64,000 nucleotides of DNA from Lepidurus packardi (lineage: Eukaryota; Arthropoda; Branchiopoda; Notostraca; Triopsidae), in NCBI GenBank assembly GCA_023053545.1, contig JAKZAN010000151.1, positions 1 through 64,000 on the forward strand, written 5' to 3'. Made by a program: the position numbers and the translations under genes. Position 1 is the stretch's first letter. Every line of letters begins with the position of its first letter. The notes beneath the pieces were generated by a model that saw only the letters and a list, made by a program, of their open reading frames with translations, had not been told where the DNA came from and did not search any database. Positions 47,501 through 58,396 of the stretch are shown one piece after another.

Positions 47501-48940
47501 TGCTACTACCCGTGCTCCTCTTTATAGTCGTTATGAGGCTTTTCACTACGAGAAGTATGGTGCTATCGGAAATTCGACATGAGATGATTTTAATGTTCAG
47601 GCCTGAGAGTATATTAAAGATCGGGGGCTACTTCCTGAATGACAGTATGCTCTTTTATTCGTATCTCCTTATTGTCTTCCTCAGTATCGGGCAGGAAGAA
47701 CTCATCTTAAAGCAGTTACGCAGCGCTGGGCCGCAGAGTAGCCTAACTCAGACACTTCTGGATGAAGTTGCGGAGGCAGTCTAGTTCTATCATATTAAGC
47801 ATGCGGGGCTTGATCCTCTGCTAGATGTATTTGTAGATTTGCGCGAAGCGATGTGCATTATTGATAGGGTGTTTTGCAGTGTGGCCATCTCCAGCACGCA
47901 CATGCCAAAGGCGTAAATATCGACTCCTGTGCTATACTTGCCCTCAAAGATTTCGGGCGCCATGAATTAGGGAGTGCCAATCAGTGTCTCAGCATATGAG
48001 TTTTTGGTGGATATAGCGAGGCCCAGATCTCCAATCCGTATCTCGTTGGTGTTGGTGTTGATGAAGATATTCTAGCACTTGATGTCTCTGTGGATGATCG
48101 GATTAGGCTTGTTGCTGTGGAGGTAGTTGAGTCCTTCGAGGATTTCTTTGCACCAACCCTTGATAATTTTGAGGCGAGGCTTCTTGATCTTTTTTAGGTG
48201 TCTAGAGGCTTTTAGTGAAGGATTCAGTACTTTTTAAGGGATCCACCGCTGACCATCTCGGTGATGAAGATCATCTCTTTTTGGTTCTTGTTGGTCCAGG
48301 CGTTGATGAAGTTGATGATTTTGCGGTGGCTGATGTTCTTAAGTATTGATATCTCCTCGACGATTCTCTTTCTCTAGGCTGAAGGTGAGTTAAGGATGGA
48401 GTGGTACAGGGGCGGGAGACGGGTGAGTTTGATGACGTTCCAGGCTACTTCGCGCCCGGTATCGCTGTCATGGCCGCGGTAGACTGACTTGTAGGATCCG
48501 CATCCAATTTAATCGTTGAACTAAAATGAGGAAGGGAAGAAGGTGGCGGTTTTGGAGGGAAATTAATATGTTGGCAATGGAGGTGGATTCCGATTTGAAA
48601 AAGAAGTGTTAAGTGTAGAGGATGGTCGAGGGTGAACAATAGGTGGTTATATTCGATTAAAATTATTAATATTTGTAAATGCCATACTCTGTAGAATCTT
48701 TGTTTGGGACTGTACTCCACGATTTGATCTTTCGAGTTGTCTTCCGGGAAGATCCCCACGTCTACCTAGTTGTCTTGTTCCGACACGTTGTCGTGCAGCT
48801 GCGCTAAATAACCAATACGTCAAATCCTGTCTCACAAAAGCAATACGCAGAGGACATGACTCCTCTGCAACAAAAACGTGAATTCCCAAGAGTATTCTTA
48901 CTAGTTTCTAGGAAGCAATGTCTGTGTTGTTATCGGCCAT
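44596..48940 (-). CDS. WNK: WNK-type kinase with very long tail
   Basis: Several short introns (about 128, 167, 29, 28 and 22 nt) join the exons. The start [10 protein letters not shown] leads to the kinase: [12 protein letters not shown] with the Lys in strand two that WNK kinases use, EVAWN in place of the usual VAIK Lys, HRDIKC, NIFIN, GDLGLA, GTP-Glu-FMAPE and [17 protein letters not shown] encodes the Glu of GTPEFMAPE. One missing base near 47872 must be restored. The tail of about 900 residues is Ser/Asn/Gln-rich and ends in a coiled coil. WNK kinases control ion transport and osmotic responses in animals and plants. A splice site near 46075 is unresolved. Confidence 0.85.
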
Positions 48941-49400
48941 ACGGACAGGGTTATTATAGATGGTCAGGCGAGCACGGGAAGCCAGAGAGGTTCAAAGATT
49001 ATATTATATAATTAATAGTATGGCGATAGGGAATTCGCCTGGTGTTTCATAAGGGCCATCGATATTAGCTGATAAATAGACTCATTTCTGATAACAAGGA
49101 TGAATCTGCGCATTGATTTCCTGGACAGGCAAAGACATCAGGAAGGCGGCGAACGTCTCAGCAACAGTAAGACACCTGATTGATCCCAAGTATCCCAGGT
49201 CACAGCACAGCTAAGATACGACCAAAGAGCACTGCTAAGCACAGACATCTTAGAAAGTAGATTAGTCAAATATCACAATTAACCACAAACAAATATCATG
49301 TACTTCTAATTAGTCCGATCGGAGGTTCTTTCTTTCGCCTCAATCTTACTCCTTTAGAGTCGCCATTAGAGTATAAAGCAGCAACCAAATTAACATCCTC
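48941..49400. other. Intergenic, no gene identified
   Basis: About 460 bases between two minus-strand genes. No coherent frame was found. It should hold the 3' end of the PP2C transcript's surroundings and the promoter of the WNK gene. Confidence 0.4.
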
Positions 49401-51109
49401 TCACTTTTCCAAGTGTTGTCCTTCGAGATCCATCACCACAATTGTAATATCATCGTGGTAACCTCTTCGCTACCCTGCCCGTACTTTTTTCAGCTACTCT
49501 ACTCTCCAATCCATCTTCTATGCTATCTTATCCAGACACTCATTCATCAATGCATCAGCCACACAAGACTACTACTTGTCTGTACTCTCTGCGGTTACCA
49601 CTATCTTCGTCACTTAGAACTTATTCAGCTAGTCCCAAAGACCATCGGATCCCAAGACAAGATACCGGCATTACTTTGTCAGTGGGAATACTTTGACTTA
49701 GGGGATGTGAGAAATGTAGGGGCCGTTGAAGTTAGGTATCGCAGGTTCTAGATTGAGTTCCTAATATTTGAGGTAGTAGTCGCCTATGGTCTTAGTGGGC
49801 TGAAGCCTGCCTTTTACGTAAAAAGAGTTGGGAGCTCTGGGATGTGGCCTGAGGATGTCCTTGTCGCTGAATTGCTTCCTAAGCCTCTGCTGTTACTTGC
49901 GGGAGGAGGTATTGAATTTGCTGTTGAGTTTCAAGCAGGAGGAATGTTCCAAATTCTGGGAGACGAGGATAGCTTTGGAGTCTCCACTGTTGGCGACATA
50001 GATTTTATTATTGGTGACAACGATGGTAAGAGCGCAGGTGCCTACATTTTTATTTTTATAGTTTCCTTGTTATATCTCTTATTTGAGCCTGTGGAGGAAC
50101 CCTGTTTAGAGGGAATCGTAGGCGTGGCGAAGGCTGTCTTGGATGCAGTGGTCGATGGTGTAGGCAGGATGGTTAAGTTTAGACTTGTTGGCCCTGAGGG
50201 CAGTTTCGAAGCATTGTACGATATTCTCCTCGCAGTAGACACTCTATAATAAATTTAAGGGCAGTTGAGAATGATGTCATATGAAAAGTGAATGAAAAGG
50301 AAATGTTGTTGAATGCTAGCAGGACTTTAAGAATTATACACATGTATAATTGATAATTCTCCAGGGTACTGGCATGATACAGCTCCCGAAGTGCAACTAA
50401 TCCACAACAACGCTCCAGGCATCTTCCAACCTCACGACTGCGTCCCGTACCTTCTCTCTACGGCTCATCCAGATAAAACCACCAAAATCCCTGCCAAAAT
50501 TCGAATGAATTTCCCTAAAAAGCTTAACTTACCAGTGAAGGGCCTCCGTGACCGTCGAACACTGCCACCAGGTATCCTTAAATCTCGCTGAGCTGCGCGT
50601 ACTTAAACGTATCCTCGATCACGATATTGGCATTGTGTTTGGCAAATTTTATTCTGCCTTCTACTCGGTTGCGACTCAGACCCATCAGGGTTAGTGTTTG
50701 CTCCATTTCAGAGTTTGATGCGAGAGTGATTGGAGTCTGTATTTCTTATGGTTGTATTGTTTCCTCACAGATAGGGGTTGTTGGTTAGGCTTGAGCATCA
50801 GACTATTTTTGGATGAGGTTTAGTATGTATTGGTGGGAGATGCTGATGCACCGGTAAGAGGTAGATGGGCTGTATTTGTAGACTTCAAGAGCTACAAGTA
50901 AAAGGGAAGGTAAGTATTGAGAATATTATATATTTTAAGGGTAGGAATGTAAAAAGCAAGGGAGAGGGATGGAGTAGAGTACTTTTGTGGAGGATAGAGT
51001 CGGGAGGTTTGTTGGAGAGTTGAGAAGTCTGGGAGAGTGGGTGACGGCTTCTGTCTGGGGCGAAGAGGTTTCGATGGAAGGGGTTGTAGAGTGATTTAAA
51101 GTAGTTCAT
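49401..51109 (-). CDS. PP2C phosphatase, pyruvate-dehydrogenase-phosphatase type
   Basis: Introns of 91 and 289 nt give exactly 443 codons. The start MNYFKSLYNPFHRNLF is basic and amphipathic like a mitochondrial presequence. PP2C metal-site motifs follow in order: VIEDT, VFDGHGG, YVANSGDSKAILV, VKGRLQPTKTIGD, LVLGSDGLWD and YHDDITIVV. The GR-x-QPTKTIGD block is that of the pyruvate dehydrogenase phosphatase (PDP) group. These enzymes reactivate pyruvate dehydrogenase in the mitochondrial matrix. An ATG is used at 51107-51109. The 289-nt intron follows the GHGG exon. Confidence 0.88.
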
Positions 51110-51696
51110 GCGGGGAGGGTGTATGTTATGCGTATTAAATACATTATATGTAGTGTTATTGAAGGGAATCAAGAAAAGCTAAAAAGATAACAAATAACAA
51201 ATAAAACAGCAGCTAAATAAAGAAGAAAATAGGTCAGAGCAGCCAGCATTTCTGTTATTTTTTAGATGAGGGTATTTCTTGTCTTGTCTTAATACAGACT
51301 TAGGTCTCTACTTTATTCTCTCTCTTGGTTCTGCTAAACCCCAACCCAACTTAATTTTTAATCATATCATATTCCTTACCGATACTTACAACTCTTCCAG
51401 TACTATTCCTGTCCCCTCACTCCCACCCCACCTTTCCTCTTTTCAACCTCTTATCACTCCCCATACTCAGAGCACTAAAAGCCTTCCCAAACCCTCTTCT
51501 CCACGTTATGGTGATGGGGTTCTCAGGTCCTTTTTGCAGCGTAACTGCGCTCGTCGAATAACACAGTCAGCTATATTTAGGGTAAAGTTTAAAGTTTATC
51601 CTAACAACCCATCAGAAAATAACCCAACTTAGCCACCTAATTTCTATCCTCCATTGAGCAAATCCAATATATTATACAACCAATAACCAGTCATCA
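51110..51696. other. Intergenic region between divergent genes
   Basis: About 590 bases. It is AT-rich near 51180-51250 and pyrimidine-rich further on, with no coherent coding frame. It holds the promoters of the PP2C gene and of the ABCG gene, which diverge from here. Confidence 0.4.
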
Positions 51697-53623
51697 ATGA
51701 ACAGAAGCCGCAAATAAGAATCCTACAGCGAAGCCCTCCTCAGCAAGTCACGCCAGGATACTTCGATTGCCCCTATCGAGCTCTCCTATAAGAATCTCAT
51801 TGTCAACGTGACTGTCAATAAGCAACCGAAGACCATCATTCATAATCACTGTGGGAGGTTCAAGCCCCGTACTTTCACAGCCATCCTCGGCCCATCGGGT
51901 TCCGGGAAAACTACACTCCTCAACTTCCTCTCCGGCAGGCTCGTCTCCAAAAATATGGACACCTTCGGCGAGTACTCTTTCAACAGCACCAAAATAGACT
52001 CTGTCGAACCATACGCCAATCAGATCGCCTACGTCATGCAGGACGATATCCTGGTGGAGACAATGACCCCAAAATAGTGCTTCACATTCTCAGCCAACAT
52101 GCGGCTGAGAGCTTCAAAGAAAGAGAGAGAAGAGCGGGTCCAGTCCCTAATTTAACAACTTGGCCTGAGTGATTGTTGTGACACTCGCATCGGCAACAAC
52201 CTTAAAAAAGGTATTTCTGGAGGTGAACGCAAGAGGACGTCAATCGGTATCGAGCTAATAACTAATCCAAGCGTAATCTTCTTGGATGAGCCAACCACAG
52301 GACTAGACTCCACGACTGCTCTACAGGTAGTTCTTTTACTGAGGCAGCTGGCTAACGAAGGAAGGACAGTCGTCTCAACTATTCACCAGCCATCATCTGA
52401 AGTGTTCAACGAGTTCGACAAGCTATTCCTGATTGTGGAGGGGCCGCAACATCTATCAAGGGGACTGCAAGGAGGCCGAACAATACTTCAAAAATCTTGG
52501 ATATGCATGTCCGATGCTGATGAATGAGGCTGAGTACTACATGGATCTGATGAGCTTCCAATACAAGCAGGAGATTGAAGCAGGTAATGAGGACGACGCC
52601 GAGGCTAATGATGCGCGGGAAAAGTTCAAGAGCGATATGATCAAGCTCGAGAACAATTTCAAAACCTCATCATACTCTTTGGAAGTCGAGCAGACTCTCA
52701 ATCTGCCACCGGCTACTGAAAACAACAAAGCCCTTAACGTGTCGGGTTTCACACAGTTTTGGCTGCTTCTCCAGAGGGCCTTCACCTGCCAAATACGAAA
52801 CGTGATGGACGTCCCTTTGAAAATTATGCAAGCACTGTTCACAGCTGGGATTGTCTACATCGTCTTCGGAAGGGTAACATCCACAATTTATGCCTTACTA
52901 TTGTTGACATGGAGTAGATTAATACGACCGACATTGTCGATTTCAGAGGCACTCTACAGAACATCCGCGGTGTCATTTTCTTTTTGGTCTCCTTCAACAC
53001 CTTCGCAGGACTCCAAGGAACCCTCGCAACTTTCCAGTGGAGAAAAGCCCATGTTCCTACGCGAAAGGTTTAGCAATACCTACTCAACCTGGTCCTATTT
53101 CTGGGCCCGGTCCATTTCCAATCTACCTTTCGAATTCATCTATCCCAGCATCCCGGCCATCATCGTTTTCTATGGAATCGGACTCAATCAGAGTAGTCCT
53201 GAAAACTTCCCGATTCTCTTAGGCATCGTCAATGCCTTGTTCTTCTGCGCTGCGAGTTATGGGCTATTTTACTCTGCCGTAATTCCCAAGCTTTAAGTGG
53301 CTATGGCTTTAGTTCCTGTCCTAATCATCCCCTTCATGATGCTTAGCGGATTCTTCAAAGATCTCAACCAGATCAGTAAGGTCTTCTATCCTTTAGAATA
53401 TCTGAGCCCTTTCCGCTACGGCTTCCAGTCCTGCATGCTTAATGAGTTCAAAAACAAGCCTGCGATATTCGATAACCTTGCGTTTACGCCAGCGGGTCTC
53501 CTAGAAAACATAGTGGTTCTGGTAGCCATCGGAGTATTTTTGAGACTACTGGCCTTCGTGATGATGTACCTGATCAGCAACCCCAAACGGCCGAAGATCA
53601 GACCTGCGCCTATTGAGGCTTGA
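51697..53623 (+). CDS. ABCG-type half transporter
   Basis: One nucleotide-binding domain precedes the membrane domain, the ABCG order. Motifs: Walker A GPSGSGKT, the Q-loop VMQDDIL, signature ISGGERKR, Walker [14 protein letters not shown] and the H-loop STIHQPSS. Membrane helices include [26 protein letters not shown] and [15 protein letters not shown] 44-nt intron sits near 52876-52919. Two single-base shifts are needed, in the G run at 52440-52443 and near 53031-53044. Once corrected the protein is 626 residues, the normal length for a half transporter that pairs as a dimer. The substrate, often lipid or sterol, cannot be read from sequence. Confidence 0.88.
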
Positions 53624-53862
53624 AGTATGATAGTGTTTGTATTGGTCAGTTGTTATCAACGTATTAGGGTATTTAGTCTTATTATGCACTGGACTGCGAA
53701 TATGTAATTTAGAGTGAAATTAAACCCAGTCTAGACGATCAAGTGATAAATCGTAAATCTAACTCGCCTTTTCTCTTGTTAAAATATTTCCTGATTGATA
53801 GCATCTAACGAGACCATTTCTAGGCCGAAGATGCATATTGCCATTATACAAGTATGATCTCT

Positions 53863-54336
53863 TCAGAAGATGCTGCATTGCTCTCGTCCACAGCAGTTAG
53901 CGTCTGCCACACCAGAAGGCTGGCTCATATGTTCGAACACTAGTTGGTGGTTTCCCAAACGAGCCGTTCCGCCCTTTTTACTGGCTAGATTACTGTTCTT
54001 GTGGTGATGTACCCTCCATGTTCGGGTGCTCCCAAAATTAGATTATCTAGAAATGACGTTATTGCTCACAAGGTAAAACGTCATGTCTACCAGCTGCAGA
54101 AAGTCCTTGATCTGCATAGACTGCTAAATACATTGGGATTCAGAGGGATGAAGCTTGAGCCTCACTGAGGGATCAGAAATGAGTTTGTTTTCGTAAAGGA
54201 AGCAAGCGATATCCGAAAAACTCGTGTTTGGTTACAGTTATACTTTGATTTATTTGCTAAATTCTTGGTTCTCCTGGGTGACAATGGTGACGGAGACCGG
54301 CTCAATGTTACTGGTTTTGGCTTTCCTTCTGGACAT
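53863..54336 (-). CDS. Unknown 157-residue protein
   Basis: An intronless frame from ATG to TGA, 157 residues with several TAA/TAG codons. The first 90 residues alternate strands and helices in a way that suggests a ubiquitin- or ferredoxin-like fold (VSVTIVTQENQEF, then DIACFLYENKLI). The C-terminal third is basic and His/Asn-rich and ends in a Cys-containing tail with adjacent Cys-Cys. No signal peptide or membrane helix. I do not recognise the family. Confidence 0.6.
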
Positions 54337-54961
54337 ATGGTGAAGTCAAGGGGAGTGGAAGGTGGGAGTAGAATAGTAGAGGAGAGTGTTGGCGGGTAAT
54401 TGTGGGTATTGATGTTGCAGGGGAGTTTAAAACAGGTTGATGGTTGCTCAAGTGTTTGAGATTTGAAGATATCATTATTAGGTAAGATGGGTATATCTAG
54501 GTGGATTCTAATGAATTAGAAACAGCGGATGTGGCGTCGGAAACAATACCCTAAAACTAACTATTTCCCTGCAAACTATTTCTTGTCTTTAATTGGTGTT
54601 TTTACAATATTGTAGATTGATTATTTCTAAGAAACTCGCCGTCTACCATCTAGAGTTGGCCTTGCTCATCGCCTGTCGTCTTCCAGCCTTTGCTAACGCA
54701 TCGATGGATTGAGTCCCATGTGCCAGCCACTCCGGAGTCCACTTCCCTCCTTATGCACTTCTGCCGATGTCTTCAACACTTCTCCATATCACAATTCGCC
54801 AGCCTCCAATATTTTCAGACTGATAACATGTCTATGCAAACTATCGATGCTCTATTTGTCACTGTATCCTCGCCATTTTACTTCTCTGCTATATTTATCG
54901 TGTATCCTACATTCCGCATTAAAAAGTACTGTTGCTCAAACCAAACCACAAATAAACACTA
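54337..54961. other. Intergenic region
   Basis: About 625 bases lie between the small unknown and the first Cys-rich paralogue on the same strand. Plus-strand frames at the right end are shadows of the paralogue's coding sequence. I see no RNA gene or repeat. Confidence 0.4.
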
Positions 54962-55531
54962 TCATCTCTTTTCCCTGTCACTGCTGCTGCTACTGCTCGA
55001 CCGACTTTTGTGTCCCGTTGTTGTTCCTCCCATCCCAACTGCCTGTTTCAGCTTCTGCATCATCGAAACCTTGGTCCCCGTCCCGTTGCACTTGCTGCAG
55101 AATTTACCCGTTTGATACTCCGTACCGCTGCCATAACACCTGTTACAGTAGCCCGCCTTACGGTAACATCTGTCACAAGGGAATGAATTGCCTTGTTTAG
55201 CAAAGGTTCCTGATCCGTGGCACTTCCGACAGTCTGTCAAGAAAGGCACTTGACGAAGAGGGACGTTGTGGGGATTAGTGTAGAACATAGGCTGCTTGGC
55301 AGCCATAAGTCCGACATTTGAGGTGGGCATCATGGGGACTCCATGTGTCGGAGTAACAGTCGTATAGGTTCCTGCTGCGGGAAGATTAGTGCCAGTAGGG
55401 CTGGTGGTGAATGTGCCAGCAACGGGGGTGGTAACAGTATAGGTGCCGGGAGGAGGAGGACCAATGATGGTGGTTGGCTGGGGGATGCCCTGGGTGGGGT
55501 AGCTGGGATTGGGGTGTCCGTGGGGATGCAT
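54962..55531 (-). CDS. Cys-rich zinc-ribbon-like paralogue 1 of 3
   Basis: An intronless frame of 189 residues. The start is set by comparison with the sister genes, whose N-termini (MHQGH.., MNPQY..) match MHPHGHPNPSY here. The N-terminal half is Pro/Thr/Gly-rich with repeated GTYT-type units. The C-terminal half has four Cys pairs in order: C-R-K-C-HGSG, PC-D-R-C-YRKA, YC-N-R-C-YGSG and FC-S-K-C-NGTG. A Lys-rich helix, a poly-Ser run and a terminal DREKR follow. The Gly-rich Cys pairs resemble the DnaJ zinc-binding CxxCxGxG repeats. It probably binds zinc; the role is unknown. The end codon before KR is GAA. Confidence 0.75.
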   Translation of the reverse strand: MHPHGHPNPSYPTQGIPQPTTIIGPPPPGTYTVTTPVAGTFTTSPTGTNLPAAGTYTTVTPTHGVPMMPTSNVGLMAAKQPMFYTNPHNVPLRQVPFLTDCRKCHGSGTFAKQGNSFPCDRCYRKAGYCNRCYGSGTEYQTGKFCSKCNGTGTKVSMMQKLKQAVGMGGTTTGHKSRSSSSSSSDREKR

Positions 55532-55790
55532 TTTGGAGTATTGCTGAAAAGTGTTAAATTTAGTAGTAGCAGTTGAAGGATACATAGCTTTCAATAGTGG
55601 CGACTAATTCTAATTTTATCTGAATTAGACTATACCCTCGCTTCTCAACTTCCCTGTATCCTTCATAACCAACCATTGCAGGTACTGCAATAAGATACAA
55701 CCCGATCTCCCCAGAAAATAGCTCGATTTTTCATCAATTACTCATTTAACGTATCCCAAACTATCAACTTCCATCCTTTATTCCTTCTCC

Positions 55791-56462
55791 TCATCTTTTC
55801 TACCTGTCGCTGCTGCTGCTGCTGCTCGACCGTTCTTTCTGCGCACCTGTCAGTCCACTCATAACTCCGCCTGTACCTGCCCCTGTTCCTCCCATACCAA
55901 CAGCAGACTTTAGCTTCTGCGTCATTGAAGCTTTTGTTCCCGTCCCATTGCACTTGCTGCATTGTTTCCCGGTCGTATATTCGCTGCCGCTGCCATAGCA
56001 TTTTTTGCAGTACCCAGCCTTACGATAGCAGCGTGTACAAGGCATCGAAGTTCCTCTTTTGGAGATTGTTCCAGAGCCATGACATTTGCGGCAATCATGT
56101 TGGAAGGGTACTTGACGCATCGAGACGTTGTAAGGATTGGTCCAGGCTCCAGGCTGTTTGAATTAGCCAGAATGTGTGTAAGTCCCGTGTGTCGGGACGG
56201 TGGCAGTGTGAGCCCCGGTTGTGGAGTAATTTAGGCCCGAAGTGCCAGTGGTGTAAAGACTGGTTGGGTGTTGGGCACCCATGGGAGCAGAGGTGTGGAA
56301 TGTGCCTGCAGTGGGATTATAGGCCCCGGTAGGATTGACGTAAGTGCCAGTGAGCGGGTCAAAGTTGCCAGTGGCAGCGTCAGTGGGGTGGAGGATGCCC
56401 TGCTGGGAGTATCCTTGGTTGGGATTGTTAGGATTGTATCCTGGGGCGTGTCCTTGGTGCAT
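55791..56462 (-). CDS. Cys-rich zinc-ribbon-like paralogue 2 of 3
   Basis: 223 residues, intronless. The same build as its neighbours: Asn/Gly/Thr/Pro-rich N-terminus with Gly-Thr-Tyr/Phe-x units, then four Cys pairs (C-R-K-C-HGSG, PC-T-R-C-YRKA, YC-K-K-C-YGSG, QC-S-K-C-NGTG), a basic helix, poly-Ser and the terminal D-R-x-K-R. Here x is TAG, where the sisters have GAA and GAG. That is direct in-window evidence that TAG is glutamate. A second internal TAA lies just before FKQPG. The gene is tandem with the other two, separated by about 260 and 410 bases. Confidence 0.75.
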
Positions 56463-56874
56463 ACGATATGAATAATGAATAATAACTGAGTTGGACTGAA
56501 TTAAAAGTTTGCCGACTTACACAGCAATATAGAGCTTCAAACCGAAAAATAAGATTCTAGTGTATCCTTTCTGTGTTAATTACTAATAATATGTGGCTGG
56601 CATGCTCACAGTATTGTTCCTGAGCCAATATTAGACCCTGTATCCTGTATTCACCCATCCCCATTTTTCTACCAAGTCATTTATCTGTACATAATACTGG
56701 CTGAAGTCTCCTTCCCAACAGCCTTTCTTCTTCATCAGGTGGCCCGCATCACCCCCTCATTCAGTTCGCATGTCTATTCTCAAACAATATTTCGCTCAAA
56801 GATACAGTATTTATTTGAAGAGTTTTAGTATCCGAAAAACTTCAAAGAGCCGAAGCCATACATCACATCAATCA
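56463..56874. other. Spacer between tandem paralogues
   Basis: About 410 bases lie between paralogues 2 and 3. No gene identified. It is AT-rich near 56480-56600. It presumably contains the promoter of paralogue 2. Confidence 0.4.
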
Positions 56875-57684
56875 TCATCTTTTCTCTCTGTCGCTGCTGC
56901 TGCTGCTACTGCTGCTGCTGCTCCTTTCTCTGTGATGCCCAACTCCCATGGCTCCCACCGTTCCCACAGGAGCAGTCGTCGTATAGTGCACTTCACGGTA
57001 GTGCACAGTGTCTTGTCCGGTTCCCACGCCGGTGGTGGATCCCATGCCTGTGGAGCTCCCCGTTGTCGCCCCTGTCCCGGTAATAGCCTGCTTGAGCTTC
57101 TGCATAGCTGATACCTTAATACCTTTGCCATCACAACGAGTACAGAATCGTCCAGTCATATATTCTATACCGCTGCCGTAGCACTTGGTGCAATAACTGG
57201 CTTTTCGGTAACACCTGTCGCAAGGATAACCGTTTCCCAGCTTAAATACAGCTCCTGAACCGTGGCATTTACGGCAGTTCGGCAGGAAGGGTACCTGCGG
57301 CAGAATAAGATTGTAGGGGTTCATCCAGTTAGCAGGATACTTCCAGGTAATAGGATTTTTGGGAGGCATCATCACTGTCTGGGGGTTCTGTGGAATTACC
57401 ACAGTTTCGGGGGGTTGGGGGATGACAATAGACTGTGCAGTAGTATGGGTGGCGATGCCAGGCACAGTAGCAGCAGTCTGAGGAGGGATGTTCGGGACGG
57501 GGGTAGTGGTAGTGTAGGAATGGATGTGGGAATCCTGGTAACCCTGGCCAGGTAGCAAACCCTGTTGGCCGGAGAGAAGACTTTGCTGGGGGTTCATAGG
57601 GTTCATGGGGTTCATAGGGTTGACTGGATTCATGGGATTGATCTGCGCTTGGCTGGTGAGATTAGGGTTGTACTGGGGATTCAT
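56875..57684 (-). CDS. Cys-rich zinc-ribbon-like paralogue 3 of 3
   Basis: 269 residues, intronless. The N-terminus starts MNPQYNPNLTSQ and has five copies of a Met-Asn-Pro unit, then a Pro/Thr/Val/Ile-rich part with GN-P repeats. The Cys core has the same four pairs as the sisters: C-R-K-C-HGSG, PC-D-R-C-YRKA, YC-T-K-C-YGSG and FC-T-R-C-DGKG. A Gly/Thr-rich linker, poly-Ser and the terminal DREKR follow. The last Glu codon is GAG. The core is strongly conserved and the N-terminal halves are divergent low-complexity, so selection seems to act mainly on the Cys module. No family is recognised. Confidence 0.75.
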   Translation of the reverse strand: MNPQYNPNLTSQAQINPMNPVNPMNPMNPMNPQQSLLSGQQGLLPGQGYQDSHIHSYTTTTPVPNIPPQTAATVPGIATHTTAQSIVIPQPPETVVIPQNPQTVMMPPKNPITWKYPANWMNPYNLILPQVPFLPNCRKCHGSGAVFKLGNGYPCDRCYRKASYCTKCYGSGIEYMTGRFCTRCDGKGIKVSAMQKLKQAITGTGATTGSSTGMGSTTGVGTGQDTVHYREVHYTTTAPVGTVGAMGVGHHRERSSSSSSSSSSDREKR

Positions 57685-58396
57685 TTTGGATGTGTGCGTA
57701 AAGAATATATAATAGTAGGATGTAGTTTAAGATTAATTTTTAATGTAAGCAAAAAGAGGGCGGGATACTGGAATGAATCCCAACTCCCCAATCGATCGAA
57801 TCCCATAATATAGCATAACCATCCAGACTCAAATTTCATCCATATTCTTTCTGGCATACTGTCATGTGGCAAATCGGAGGCACTCTAAAACGTCGTCGAG
57901 CCTCTCAGGGTCTTTGACACTGGCAGCAAGGAAGCTGAATCACCAGAAACGTTGGGAAAAGTATTAGGGTAAGATTTTGGAAGTATAGGGACGAGCGTGG
58001 CTCGGTTGCACTAAAGAGGTAAGATGAGGGAATATTGATGGATTGAATAGGAGCAAAATTGGTAGAGACCCAATGGTGAGATGCCAAATATTAAAGGAGT
58101 ATATAGTGAGGGAATTAGAATAGATCAGAAATGGTGCGTGGGTTGTCAGTTTCGGGTTATTTTAGGTGGGATGCCGACAATAAAATTATGGTGTTGGGCA
58201 CTCACGCCCTATGCTATAATATGTAATAAGGGCCCACAGAAGAATGCGACTCGCAGAAGGCGTTGGCCTGGAACCCAGCGACACACAAGATATTTCAAGT
58301 GCTCAATAAAAAAGCGAAATAAAATAAATTATTATTATTATATTTTTCAAAGTTTTTTGTTTCATTTTCCCAGCCACCACCATCAACCAGCACACC
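57685..58396. other. Intergenic region between divergent genes
   Basis: About 710 bases between paralogue 3 (minus) and the next plus-strand gene. A T/A-rich segment near 58320-58380 lies just upstream of the plus-strand ATG. Short frames are present but none is coherent. No RNA gene recognised. Confidence 0.4.

Noticed and set aside
50391..50591. Plus-strand ORF
   Set aside because: It is antisense to the GHGG exon and the 289-nt intron of the PP2C gene.
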